A stretch of 64,000 nucleotides of DNA from contig OX485807.1 of NCBI GenBank assembly GCA_950295325.1, forward strand, positions 11,251,001 through 11,315,000, read 5' to 3'. Shown piece by piece: positions 23,001-33,049 of the stretch. The translations under genes were made by a program, and so were the position numbers. The notes beneath the pieces are model-generated. The model did no database searches. It saw nothing but the letters and a program-made list of their open reading frames with translations, and was not told the DNA's origin. Each line of letters begins with the position of its first letter. Within the stretch, counting starts at the first letter, position 1. The stretch is from Polytrichum commune (Eukaryota > Streptophyta > Polytrichopsida > Polytrichales > Polytrichaceae).

Positions 23001-23960
23001 TGTGAAACCAGAATATTTATCATAATCAATGCTGATTATGGAAAACAATGGAAGTAGATGTATACTGTGGCCCACAATGCCAACCATCACACATGAAATT
23101 AGTGTGCATTCCTATCCAAACTTGCCATGCCACCATGCTACCTCCTTCCCCTAGGTTCTTCTAAATGCACTGTCTTCAATCCACTAGAAATATCGTAACC
23201 TACATTGTGAGCTTTTGACGTTAAGTATCGTTGGTTAGAAAATTATGTGTACCCACGATATCCTCCGCTATGGTTGAAGTGTGGAAATAAGCTCAATTGT
23301 GTGACCCACAATTTTTACCATAATCAACATTAATTACAGTAAATAGGGTGGGGAGATGTGTAATGGGACTTACCTTGGGCGGCCCTATAGTGTGATCCAC
23401 AATATGCACCATCACATATGAAAATAGTGTGCAACCTTAGTTATGCTTGTCATTCCCTCGTGATATGCCCACAACATTAGGTTGGAAGTCTATCAAATGC
23501 ACACTATTTTCAATCCAATAGAACCATTGTAACCTATAATGTTGCCCTCTGATGTCAAATATTGTGGTTGGTAAATAGTGTGCACCCACAGTATTAATTT
23601 TGATGCTAGTGTGGAAATAAGCTTACTAGTGTAGCCCATGGTATTTACCATAGTCATTGTGGTAGAGTACCTACTTCCAAGTATGACATGACAGTGTTAA
23701 TGGGTCTTGGAAGATGTTTGGTGCTTACATTGAGGTTTTCTTTTGCACGCACTTGTTGCTTAAAGAATTGTGGGTTGTGCGTGTGAGCAGAAGCTGGTGG
23801 GGAAGTATTTGATGCAGCAGGCAAGCCATTAGATTTCTCAAGAGGCAGGTTTCTGGATTTGGAGAGGGGCATTATTGCGACAAACAGGGTGCTGAAACCC
23901 CTGGTTCTTTCAGCCGTGCAAAAGTGTGTGGAGAAAGAGAAGGCTCAATCCAAACACTGA
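17007..23960 (+). CDS. SAL1: 3'(2'),5'-bisphosphate nucleotidase, SAL1/FRY1 type
   Basis: Exons (coding): 17007/17142-17216, 17732-17798, 19477-19550, 19701-19906, 20810-21023, 21713-21811, 22376-22529, 23791-23960. All introns are GT-AG and join in frame. From ATG 17142 the protein has 352 residues, matching the roughly 353 of the plant short form. Metal-site elements of the lithium-sensitive phosphatase superfamily are present: VAEED (69-73, split by intron 3), WVLDPIDGT (131-139) and WDHAAGA (286-292). Cysteines lie at 167, 189 and 227. The family hydrolyses 3'-phosphoadenosine 5'-phosphate to AMP and phosphate with Mg2+, is inhibited by Li+ and Na+, and controls PAP retrograde stress signalling and sulfate assimilation. 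A second in-frame ATG at 17007 adds 45 residues with many Ser, His and Arg and no Asp or Glu, as in chloroplast or mitochondrial transit peptides; the core ATG has the context CACCATGGCC. Dual starts could give organelle and cytosolic forms. Introns 2, 4, 5 and 7 carry repeats. Confidence 0.95.
17871..18384. mobile_element. MITE in intron 2 of the SAL1-type gene (Harbinger-like ends)
   Basis: About 514 bp. The ends share TTTACACCATGGACCATGAA in inverted orientation (17879 onward and about 18348-18375), preceded by G/C-rich bases. CATGGACC-type motifs repeat inside the right arm. The terminus resembles that of the Harbinger-like MITE at 60323-60629 (GGGCCGGTTTACAC), but I could not define a target duplication here. 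Confidence 0.6.
18979..19349. mobile_element. MITE family E, copy 1, in intron 2 of the SAL1-type gene
   Basis: About 371 bp with ends CTACAGTAAATG and, inverted, CTGCACTAAAAATTG. The interior matches 39480-39872 and 60733-61005, including CATTCCTTGTAA-like, TTGCAATTA and TCAATCATCCATGACAATAT segments. Non-coding; removed with the intron. Confidence 0.7.
20501..20653. mobile_element. Palindromic MITE in intron 4 of the SAL1-type gene
   Basis: About 150-bp inverted repeat: GGAGGTAAAGTTTGACTATG at 20514 against inverted GGAGGTTCAAACATTG, meeting at the palindrome TGGCATGCCA (20587-20596). The outer flanks TGCATCCTC and AAGCATGCA are themselves inverted. A related copy lies at 21205-21378, so exon 5 is bracketed by two members of one family. 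Confidence 0.65.
21205..21378. mobile_element. Palindromic MITE in intron 5 of the SAL1-type gene
   Basis: About 174-bp inverted repeat bounded by TGCTGCATGCTTGGAGGTAG and inverted TGATGCATGCTCAGAGGTAG. It shares the centre TTGGCATGCCATGAGGTGC and flanking arms with the copy at 20501-20653. Target duplication not determined. Confidence 0.65.
22740..23660. repeat. Three diverged tandem units in intron 7 of the SAL1-type gene
   Basis: Units of roughly 250-330 bp recur at about 22811, 23065 and 23391, each with a segment like GTGGTCCACAATACACACCA followed by an ATG-ATAAT/GTGCA block and a CAATAGAAGTATTGTAA-like block. The motif GTGGCCCACA is also seen at 37345 and 50780, so the unit probably derives from a dispersed element that was tandemly duplicated in the intron. 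Confidence 0.6.
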
Positions 23961-26035
23961 ACCTGCAACATCTTATATATTCTGATTCTCACGTATTCCT
24001 CTTTTTAATTGTTTTTGCGGAACCAGATTGTCTTATCACGTCTTCAAAGGCTGGGTGTCTTTCTGGGTTCTCCATTCAATGTTGTAAAATTTATGAGCAG
24101 AGATTAAAGTTGTGTAGATGTGGAGGTTTGGCTCAGTTATTTCATGTTGAAGACGCTCTTGTAAGCATCAAATGTTGTGCAATCTGAACATTTCGAGACC
24201 ATATTCTGGTCCTTCCCCAAATGAGTTGCAGAAGAGTAGGACGATTGTCAGTCACAGACTGTTTTTGACTGGGCTGAAGATATTGAAGTGCTTAGTTTGT
24301 GGAACACCTAGAGGACACAGTTTCTTGATTCAAGTTTGATACCAAAGAGGGCTCTTTATTCCATTTTGATCGAGAATAATTATCCCACTAAATTCTGCCA
24401 TATGTCATGAGTAGATTGGCTAAGACCACTTGAATCCTGTGTGGAACCTCCGATGTGGCAACAGTAAAAATGGAATAGAGCACCCTGTTTCAGGTTGACA
24501 AGAGTTGGCTAATATTGCTAGGGTGCAATTAATCCAAAGTGGTGCTTCCAATACATATGCTCTCCAATCCAGATGCTATCCAAAACATTTCAATGCCAGA
24601 AGTTATTCTTAGCCTTTCAACCTTCAAATGGAGCTTGGGTGTAATCTGTCCTTGTTAGAGTATAGGAAGAGGAATTCTAGGAAAATTTAACTTATCAGTG
24701 GATTAAAATGAATTTCTTGAAGAAACTGCAATCCATCTGGTGCCAATTACATTCCACTAGAATCTTGTGGGTGAGTGGCCTACATGCGAACTAACCCTTA
24801 GAAATCATGAAATGTTGAACCGTATTTTACCCGCCTTCACAAAAAGAAAGTACCAAAATCATTCCTAGCTTGATTGAAACTGTGGCACCCTATAAATTCC
24901 CGATGATTCAACTCTACTTCACTCAAAGTTTGAAGTGTTGAAGGGAGATAACATGTAGTGCCATTTGCACAAGTCTCTTGGAATCTTTGCAACTAGACTA
25001 TGGTGGCATAGATTTTGTGTTGAGTAGATATTGTAGGTTCAACACAAATTAATTCAAAATTTTGAACACAATGCCTCATGTCATGTTTCTATTAGTTGGA
25101 ACCCTTGCACAATCCCATGTGTAGCATCTAGGTACCAAAGTGTTGAACTTGCTTTTTACTTAAGGTAGCCCATGGTCACTCACTTTTTCAAAAACCTCAA
25201 AATGTTGATATGGTTTTTCTTGGGATTTTCGTTTTCTAAGAGACTTTTTCTATCAATTGTTCTTACAATAAGAATCTTTCAGTACGAAGGCTCTCTCCTC
25301 ATCTAAACATGTGATATAATGTATTTGGAATTTACTTTTTATGTTGAAAGGTCTAACTTCTTGCACTAATTGCAAAATATCAAGTTGTCATTCGTGTCCT
25401 GCTTAATTGTCATGCTTTCATTGAACCCATATTGTTGCTTTCTCATCATATCAAAATTCTTATGCTTCCTCTTCATATACGTCAAACCCTACTCATAAGC
25501 AAACGTCAAAGCCCATCGACACCCAACTTAACAAGGTATTTTACTTTTGTTCTAAATAGATTTCAAGCAATATATTTGGTGTACCTCATGTGGAAATTTT
25601 TTGAGGGTTAAGAGTGAATTGAACTAAATATATGATTGCGTGCAACTTGTATTGCTCATCATTGGCCCACATTCAAAATTTGTCATGCATTCTCATGCAA
25701 AATTGTGATGCAATGGTCTCATAATTAGATGGAATTGGAAGATTCCTAGTAACTCTTAGTGGGTGATTAGTTGGGCTGGTGGGTTTGGATGTTGTCATTG
25801 GTGGTTGGTTCCTTGTTCTCTTTTACATTGCATGCAACATGCTTGAAGCATTTTGCATCCCCTCCAAGTGGGTTTGTCTTCATGTGTCTTGATTCATTTC
25901 TGGCATTGGCTTATTGGTCATTTGTCTCGAAAGAATATAATGCAATAACTAGGTGACAACAAGAGAGGATGTCTAGAATACCATTTTAATTAATTAACAT
26001 GGCAAACCAATTTTATTACCACACTAAATAAAATG
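23961..26035. other. Intergenic, 3' side of the SAL1-type gene
   Basis: Begins with the presumed 3' untranslated region. No further exon, transposon end or repeat array recognised. The open frame at 25771-25956 has no known domain. Confidence 0.5.
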
Positions 26036-26420
26036 TTTACTAAGGTAGACATGCCTAATTTGGTTACTTATCTTATATTTAAGTGATACGTGGTTAGGTG
26101 TGATAGGTGTGGCTTCAAGACGAATACCATAAAGGCACATGTTTAAAGATATTGGACTACATTCTCAAAATTTGATAACCATCATAGGTTCAATGTTCCA
26201 CATACCTGGGAGAAACCTATATGACCATTTAACGAGCAAGAGAGTCTTCAATTGATAATGAACAAGACATTCACATGAGCTCCCAAAAAATGATGAGGAA
26301 AGTGGCCTACATCCTTTGATTGGATCAACTAAGCATATCGTACAAATCGCGTGTCTCATAGCTTGGGCTAAGTGATTTAAGACAAAAAAGTAGTCATTTA
26401 AGCCCCATCCACCTATAGCA
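26036..26420 (+). repeat. Dispersed repeat family A, copy 5
   Basis: Plus-oriented full-length-looking copy: AAGGTAGACATGCCTAATTT near 26042, CAGAGTCTTC-like near 26243, GATCAACTAAGCATATCGTA near 26324 and CATTTAAGCCCCATCCACC at the end. Confidence 0.65.
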
Positions 26421-27830
26421 TGCCCTCACTAGGACTAGCGACTAGCCCACAACAATGGGAGAGTTCCCATCTTTGATAACAATTTTTGTCATGTATGCAA
26501 TGAAGTTTCAACAGGAGAAACTGCAATACACTACATCCAGTGAGGTTACTGTGAGTATGATGAAAAATCCTTACTCATAACAATTAATTTCAGAAAGAGA
26601 CGAACTTTCCCTATCAAGAGGGACTCTTGCTGCTGCCAAGGAGTAGGGGCTAGCCCTAGGTGGATAGAACGCTGAATCAAGTAGTGTAGTCAAGAACAAA
26701 TGAAAGGCAGTCTTTCATCGACTTGGAGAAATCCGAGGTTGCTTTTAAACCTTAGCACCGGAATGATGCTTTTCCATCAAGGCTCCTCATGATCTCATAC
26801 ATGAAGCGGGCCTTGACCAATCGCGTCACACAAGCTCAAGCTAAGGTCACCTTAGGTGCTGTTATGGACGAATGATTGGATGGGCCCACCAATCACCAAC
26901 TGCCACATGCGCTTTTAATATAATAATAATAACAATACTTAATACATAAACAATAAAATTTTAAAATTTTAAATCTTTGAAGAATAATCATAAACTTATA
27001 ACCTTCTTGCTGTGTTTACTGGCCAATCGGGAGCAAGATACGAAAGGTCTATCTGAATTTCCGGTCGGAAGATATTTTGTGGGTCCCACCAGAGGGTGCG
27101 TTGTGGCGTATTGTGATTGATCGATTCCTTTCACTCGCATCATGGCTTTTTGTTCAAGGGATGGTTCGGACACCTGGCACATGAGAAGTTACAACCTTAC
27201 AAGTAACTGGAGACCTATCCTATAAAGGCCAGCAGGTGCTGGACTTCCGGCGACTACATGCTATATGTACCAAGGAAATTGGAATTGGAATTGGAATTGG
27301 AATTAATTCTAGAGTCCGGGAAGCAAAAAGGCTAATGGGATTGAAAGTACATCACGATGCTTTCAAACTGGCTAATTCCCTACATTGGAATATATATATA
27401 GAAGTCTACAAGAGTTATTAGGAACTAAGAATTTATTACCTAGTATATCAGATTCTAAGTGGCACTTCAGAATGTCAGAACACTATATGTATGAGCGTAC
27501 CTCTCATTCATCCAACATAAAACCCTAAAATAGTATGTAGCGTAGAGGTTGTTTTATTTTAGTTGATTTGGCACGGGAATTAGCTTTGAAGGCCATGAAA
27601 AAGTGTGCTTGAGGCCATTTGAGATGAATCGGCAATGAACCTATATGGGGTCGAGTTCTTATTTTGGATGGTTGAGAGGCACGCTCTTATACGATAATTC
27701 CCTCCCTCCTTCCCTTGGGATTGAGGTGGATCATATAGTTTGACCACTTTTGCGTGAATCGACTTATACGTGCTCTACAAAAAACATATCAATGGGTTTT
27801 ACAACAATAATTCCTCTGACAGTTCCTAAG
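26421..27830. other. Intergenic with a (GGAATT)n microsatellite
   Basis: A hexanucleotide run of GGAATT lies at 27273-27305. The stretch 26650-26900 has possible short codon-like tracts (for example SFIDLEKSEVAF at 26709-26744), but with stops; I cannot assign it. Nothing else seen. Confidence 0.45.
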
Positions 27831-27832
27831 TA

Positions 27833-28070
27833 CACTAAATATCCCAATTAGTGCGTGTTACTATTCGGAGTTGCGAAATGCTATAAATATTTAATGAGAA
27901 TGTAATGTTTTACCAAGCAAACTCATTTAGTATGTTCTTTCATATCCGAACATCCTATTGAACTTTTAGTAGTAAGAATTAAACTCCTGAGTAAGATGTA
28001 ATTGCACCATATAACTCCGAATAGTAACACACACTAATTGGGATAATGGATCCCGGGTAGTTCACTTAGT
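27833..28070. mobile_element. MITE family C, copy 1
   Basis: Inverted arms: ATCCCAATTAGTGCGTGTTA at 27841 against inverted ATCCCAATTAGTGTGTGTTA near 28045, continuing through CTATTCGGAGTT. The outer ends read CACTAAAT and, inverted, CACTAAGTG. The same family occurs at 31986-32216 and 35166-35377. Confidence 0.7.
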
Positions 28071-28590
28071 GCATTTTAAAAATGATGTGTGGCATAATAT
28101 AGGGAGGATTAAATTCGTTTGATGCGAAATTTATAAAAGAATTCCAAATAATGAAGGGTCCATTAAAAATAAACAATCTCATTACAAGTAAGGTTGATAG
28201 GTTTAAAATGTGGGCCATTCATTTTTTGTAAAAAAATATAGGGGCTGAAAATAAGGATCCTAGGATGTATATTTAGTAGGATTAAATTTTTTAAACATGC
28301 CTCACGAGGGTTGGATGAGAAATGGCTCATCGTTTGCCCAAAAATGAATGAAAATCGCAACGCTGGTTACTGGTCGTCTTCCTGCACTGCCGTTTGTAAA
28401 AAAACACCTAGGGTTTTGTCTCTTTCTCGAGTCTGTTGTGTTTTGGGCAACTTTCTATTGAAGCTCTCCCTTGTTGAAGCTCATGTTAACAAAGTCTAGC
28501 AAGTATGTCTTGTTGTAGTTGGTTTAGGATCTCCTTTGTAGACTCTCTTTTGTAGTTGCTTTAGGGTTGGGGGTGGTTGTGTTGGTGTTT

Positions 28591-28818
28591 ATGGATGGCA
28601 ACTCAAGTGAAGATGTGAACTATGGAGAGCAGTTATGTTGTGTTGTAGTATTACAACAAGTTGAAGGTTTTTGAGGAGGAAACATACGCCTCACTCAAGA
28701 TTCGTTTGGAAGATAAATCTGCGCTAGAGTGGCCATTTGAATTTTGGGACAATGACAATAAATGTAGGATTCGGCAGAAGATGGAGCCTTCGTATGAGCT
28801 CTTTTGTACGCCTCAACG
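28591..28818 (+). pseudogene. Possible decayed coding fragment, family not recognised
   Basis: An ATG at 28591 starts a short frame that breaks near 28640. A second frame continues with codon-like sequence YYNKLKVFEEETYASLKIRL and EWPFEFWDNDNKCRIRQKME, then loses character after about 28818. The composition looks like real protein, and it lies 300 bp before a decayed Harbinger-type transposase, so it may be part of the same old element. No function is proposed. Confidence 0.3.
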
Positions 28819-29099
28819 TAATGGACCTCTATGCCATTTGTTTGCACCTCAAGCCAGGCAGGCCGCGAGAATACTTTGTCCATCATGTCATCCCCCGTTC
28901 CCCACATTCATCTCATGTTCCCAAGACCATCTCCGTTTCCCAATGTTGTTTCCATTGCAGATCACTAGCGCATTTAGAAGGACCAACGCACTTAGACGGA
29001 CCATCGCATTTGTGATGTAATTTAAAGCATTGTTTATCTTGAACTCTTAGGCTTATTTATTTTATTGGGAGATGTCATCGTCATTCAATACCAGTTTTG

Positions 29100-29707
29100 C
29101 CCTAACACCATGGATTATGTACCCGTTGTGGACTCCAATGATAGTTATGGAACATACACAAATGATGAAAATTTGTAAGAGTTAGAGGCTAATATCTTGG
29201 CAGTGTACGACGATGATGGTTGCATGCAACACTTACAACGACTTCAATCCGAAGGATTTGGAGGAAAGTGGCTAAATAACTGTCAACCACAATGTGGGGG
29301 TTACGGACGTACTAAGTTAGATGCGCGAGGCGCATGCATTGTTTAAGGTTTTGACTAATTTTGAGGTACACGAATTTGATGAGCTTGCTTCCATTGTGTG
29401 TTTCACAATTCATAACAATGCACATAATACGATTGCTGAAAGTGTTATGAGTGGTAGACCCATGAAGTTGACACCTGAGCAATGTTTGCTCAAATTTATC
29501 ATGTACTTGAAGCACGACAATGTAATTAGATATGAGTCCTTTCAATATAATGTTGCTCGTTCAACCTTACATGAGGATGTGTTATTCATTGCTTTGTACA
29601 TCGTTGATGCACTAGCCGATGAAATAGCTTTGGAGATTGGGTTTAAAAATCGGCAACCCTTCGGGGTGAGGTATGAACAAGTAGAGATGGGGTTTAAAGA
29701 GTGGTAG
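29100..29707 (+). pseudogene. Decayed PIF/Harbinger-type (HARBI1-like) transposase fragment
   Basis: The open part 29321-29707 encodes a segment of the type found N-terminal to the DDE domain in HARBI1-like nucleases: GRPMKLTPEQCLLKFIMYLK followed by a helix-turn-helix-like YESFQYNVARSTLHEDV and DALADEI. The 5' part (29100-29320) looks coding but contains in-frame stops, and no DDE catalytic region follows; the frame instead runs into a 51-bp minisatellite at about 29655. PIF/Harbinger transposases move elements with 3-bp TWA duplications, the type seen at 2047, 31171 and 60323. This copy cannot make a working enzyme. It is identified by pattern, not by a search. Confidence 0.5.
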
Positions 29708-30205
29708 CCCTTTGGGGTGAGGCATGAACAAATGTAGATTGGGTTCAAATTTTTGCAGCCCTTTGGGGTGAGATATGACCAAATTGAGATTGGGTTCAAA
29801 ATTTTGTAGTCCTTCGGGGTGAGGTATGAACAAATACAGTTTGGGTTCAAGTTTTTGCAAGCCTTTGGGGTGAGGTATGAACAAGTTGAGATTGGGTTAA
29901 AAGTTTGCAGCCCTTCGGAGCGAGGCATGAACAAGTTGAGATTGGGTTTAAGATTTTGGAGCCCTTCGGGGTGTGGCATGAACACGTTGAGATTGGGTTC
30001 AAAATTTTGTAGCCTTTCTGGGCAAGGCATGAACATGTTGAGATTGGGTTCAAAATTTTTGCAATGCTTTGCGGTGAGGCATGAACAAGTTGAGATTGGT
30101 TTCAAAATTTTGCAATCCTTCGGGGTGAGGTATGAATAAGTAGAGATTGGGTCCAAATTTCGACAGCCTTTCGGGGTGAGCTATGAATAAATCGGTATTG
30201 GATCC
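29655..30205. repeat. Minisatellite, about eleven units of 51 bp
   Basis: Units read roughly CTTCGGGGTGAGGTATGAAC then AAGTTGAGATTGGGTTCAAA. Units differ by up to about a quarter of positions, so the array is old. Because 51 is a multiple of three, frames stay open on both strands for up to 204 codons as 17-residue repeats (minus 29542-30156); I regard these as by-products. The first unit lies inside the transposase fragment. Confidence 0.9.
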
Positions 30206-30261
30206 ACATTCATGTATGAATCAATATATCCTTCCCTCCCACTTTGGTGTTTTTTCCTTGT

Positions 30262-30975
30262 GCCCAGCTCCCACCTCACAACTCCCAATCCACAGCTAAA
30301 TGCCTCAACTCGAAGCATTTGATCCACAACTAAGCACATTACCTCACAACTCCTAATCCACACCTAAGTGTCTCACCTCACAACTCTTGATTGATAGCTA
30401 AGCACCTCACCTTGTAGCTCTTGATCCAGAGAAGAGAAGAAACGTTGACCTTGCGATCAGCGTGATTGGAATGCCCGTTCGACCCACCCTTGGTATTATG
30501 CCCTCAAGACATAATACCAGTGGTGTAGGACTACTAACCCCTCTCGGGGTGGGCACTATAGTAACCAGACTAGCCAGGTGCCTATGGGCACTTATCAGTT
30601 GGGTATACTTCCTTAGCTTTCGTTGGCATTTATTCTTGTATTTTTCATCCTACTTATTAGTTCGCTACTCTTGATCCACAACTAAGTTAAGCGCTTCACC
30701 TTAGCTAGGTGGATGACTTCACAACTCTCGATCCATAGCTAAGTGCCTCAGCTCGTAGCTCCTGATCCACAACTAAATGCCTCACTTTAATTAAGCACCT
30801 CACCTCGCAACTCTTGATCCCAATCAAGCGCCTCACCTTGCAACTCTTAATCCATAGCTAAGCGCCTCACCTCGCAACCCCTAATCCATAGCTAAGCACC
30901 TCACCTTGTAGCTCATCATCCACAACTAAGCACCTCACCACGCAGCTCTTCATCCACAACTCAACACCTAAGCTT
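30262..30975. repeat. Second minisatellite, units of about 34 bp
   Basis: Units resemble CTCACCTTGTAGCTCTTGAT then CCACAACTAAGCAC, with many variants. The array is interrupted at 30429-30667 by an insertion. It starts some 60 bp after the 51-bp array and is unrelated to it in sequence. Confidence 0.85.
30429..30667. mobile_element. 239-bp insertion with 11-bp flanking repeats, unclassified
   Basis: Splits the 34-bp minisatellite. CTCTTGATCCA occurs at both edges (30418-30428 and 30668-30678), as a target duplication would, although the host repeat itself contains this word. The ends show no inverted repeats. Inside are GTTCGACCC at 30477 (resembles a Pol III box B) and a perfect 9-bp stem GGTATTATG/CATAATACC at 30492-30518. 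The size and long duplication fit a SINE, but no box A or A-rich tail is seen. Confidence 0.5.
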
Positions 30976-31170
30976 GAGCAATAGCCATTGATCTTTGGGT
31001 GCACAAGAGCCGCATGCGGCTCTAGATTCTCAAAGACTTGATGTTTGCAATGAAGTAGTGCAATGAAATGGGAAGGGGGTAGGTCTACACCGAAACCTTG
31101 GAGATAGGGCAAAATTGGGTAAGGACCCTAAAATCGGGTTGCCTAGACTTTGACGCTTGGGTTATGTTAA

Positions 31171-31565
31171 GAGCATCCTCAGTCGGTCTAGGTAAAGCTC
31201 ACTGCAAACCAAAACCTATCTTTTGACTGACCTAAAATTAGAAACTGAAATTACCATCATTAGAAGCACACCTAAATAAACGTGAGATATTTCTCAAGAA
31301 AAAAGAATTGTAAAAATTTGACGTAGGTGAAATCCCTCATTGAAAACACCACATTTTCAAAATTTAGAGGGAGTGCACCAAATCTTGCTTTAAAATGGAA
31401 AGATCCTCCCACACTCCCTCCAAATTTTTGACATTTAGAGGGAGTGTGGGAGGATCTGTCCATTTTTAAGCAAAATTTGGTGCACTCCCTCTAAATTTTG
31501 AGCAATTTTAAGCAAGATAGGTCTTGGTTTGTAGTGAGCTTTACCTAGACCGACTGAGGATGCTC
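31171..31565. mobile_element. PIF/Harbinger-like MITE with internal long hairpin
   Basis: 395-bp element with about 50-bp near-perfect inverted ends starting GAGCATCCTCAGTCGGTCTA, flanked by the 3-bp repeat TAA (31168-31170 and 31566-31568). An inner, independent inverted repeat at about 31357-31500 has arms of some 60 bp around the word GGGAGTGCACCAAAT, separated by a loop of roughly 10-17 bases. Together the ends and duplication place it in PIF/Harbinger. Confidence 0.85.
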
Positions 31566-31764
31566 TAAGGGCATTCACACAACACCCTAGGAAAGTCAAG
31601 TATAGCTCCGGACCCTACACCTAGGGTGAAACCTTGAGTATGACATGCATGGCATCCCGAGAATTTAAAGATAACTTTAATGAGGTTGCAATCAAACAAT
31701 TTCTTTTCCTTTTTTTCTCTCACTTACCTTGATTTCATGGATAAAGTGGTTTTGTGTTTAAGAC

Positions 31765-31985
31765 ATTCAACACTTTTATGATCTAGTGTCCAGGGATTTT
31801 TTTGGGCATAACTGGTTGAGGTCTTAATGTTCCAAGTCCAACCAGTTACATGTTGACACCTTCTGGTTCTCCTTTATTAACTTGAGGTACAGTACTTTGT
31901 AAATTCCTCTAAAACAATCAATCAGTTTCCTGAGGTCTTAACCTTTAACCAGTTATTTCTCAAACCCACCCGGTTCATCCGTAAC
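31765..31985 (+). repeat. Repeat family F, copy 1
   Basis: Shares CAACCAGTTACATGTTGACA, CTCCTCTAAAACGATCAATCA-like and AACCAGTTATTTCTCAAAC segments with 43395-43580 (same orientation) and with 34826-35060 and 57965-58165 (opposite). Its last part also resembles the tandem unit at 35850-36075. No ends defined. Confidence 0.6.
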
Positions 31986-32216
31986 TACATTGATTATCCC
32001 AATTAGTGTGTGTTCCTAATCGGAGTTACGCAGTGCTATAACTATTTATTGAAGATATAACATTTCACCAAGTAAAATCATTTATGTTCTATAATGTCCA
32101 AATAACTCATTGAACTTTCGTTAATAAAAATTGAACTCCTAAGTAAAATGTTGTTGCACTGTGTAACTCCGATTAGTAACATGCACTCATTGGGATAATT
32201 AGTGTAGTGGCCATTT
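31986..32216. mobile_element. MITE family C, copy 2
   Basis: Ends CTACATTGATTATCCCAATT and, inverted, CTACACTAATTATCCCAATG, continuing through GTGTTACTAATCGGAGTTA. The interior matches copy 1 and copy 3, including ATGTTCTATAATGTCCAAA. It directly abuts repeat family F. Confidence 0.75.
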
Positions 32217-33049
32217 TTCTTCATTTATTAGTCTGATTTGTGTAACTCGAGTAATTTTCTCTATATTTGGATATAGGTTATTAGGTTATTTGTAGGTGCA
32301 TACCAATGTTGTACACATATATAGGTGAATGCACAGTATCAATAATCAACATCAATAATGGTATCAAAGAACCCAGTACCCGTGGGTATCAAAATTGAAA
32401 TACTAGTCAAATATTGCTATTTGGTGGGTATGTCATGGTGAGAGAATCCTTGTATACCCGAATTAGGGCCAAGTTCCATGTGCCAGTGCCGGTCCATTTC
32501 TTAAGTGGGTGAGAGACGGGTGACATCATCCAAAAAATGGGTGATGTCGCCCATTTAATGGAGGGGTACTTCTACGTGGGGTGCCGGTTTATTCCGATTT
32601 CCTACTTTCTCACCAAATTTGGTGAGTAATAAGATGTCACATTTTATGAAGGTGACCGGTATTGAAAGTCATCGTGATTTCACTTTTGATATTTGACTTG
32701 CACAAGAAATTATGCACATTTCTTGAATGGATTTCAAGTTATGTGTTCTTGGTGTCCATAGGTGGTACAGATGTCATTTATGGATATATATAAATATTTA
32801 TATATTTTACTTTTAGTTGAAATCGTGATTGTACGTTGTTTATAATTGATTTTTGATACATTTGCGTAGTCTTTGGATTTTTTTAAAAATTGATTAAACC
32901 CGACACTTACTATCACATTGCATAATATGTATGTATTTTTTGTTATTAAGATCCAAATTCTTGAAAACATCATGAGATACACGTTCCCATGAGTTCACTT
33001 TAGTGCACGATGAGAACTCCGACGATATAACATACTATCATTTTTTTGG
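32217..33049. other. Repeat-derived intergenic, partly inverted relative to 34500-35160
   Basis: Around 32465-32500 a segment (AAGTTCCATGTGCCAGTGCC) reappears inverted at 34685-34730, and the GGTATCA-rich part near 32360-32440 resembles inverted sequence near 35080-35160. The foldback element at 33050-34335 lies between them. No gene. Confidence 0.45.

Noticed and set aside
26650-26900. Possible reverse transcriptase remnant (SFIDLEKSEVAF)
   Set aside because: Too short, followed by a stop, and no other reverse transcriptase motif nearby.
29542-30156. Minus-strand open frame of 204 codons with 17-residue repeats, as a repeat protein gene
   Set aside because: It is the translation of a 51-bp minisatellite. 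Frames also stay open on the other strand, which follows from a unit length divisible by three.
29655-30975. CRISPR-like arrays
   Set aside because: Units are contiguous without unique spacers and lie in a plant genome; these are minisatellites.
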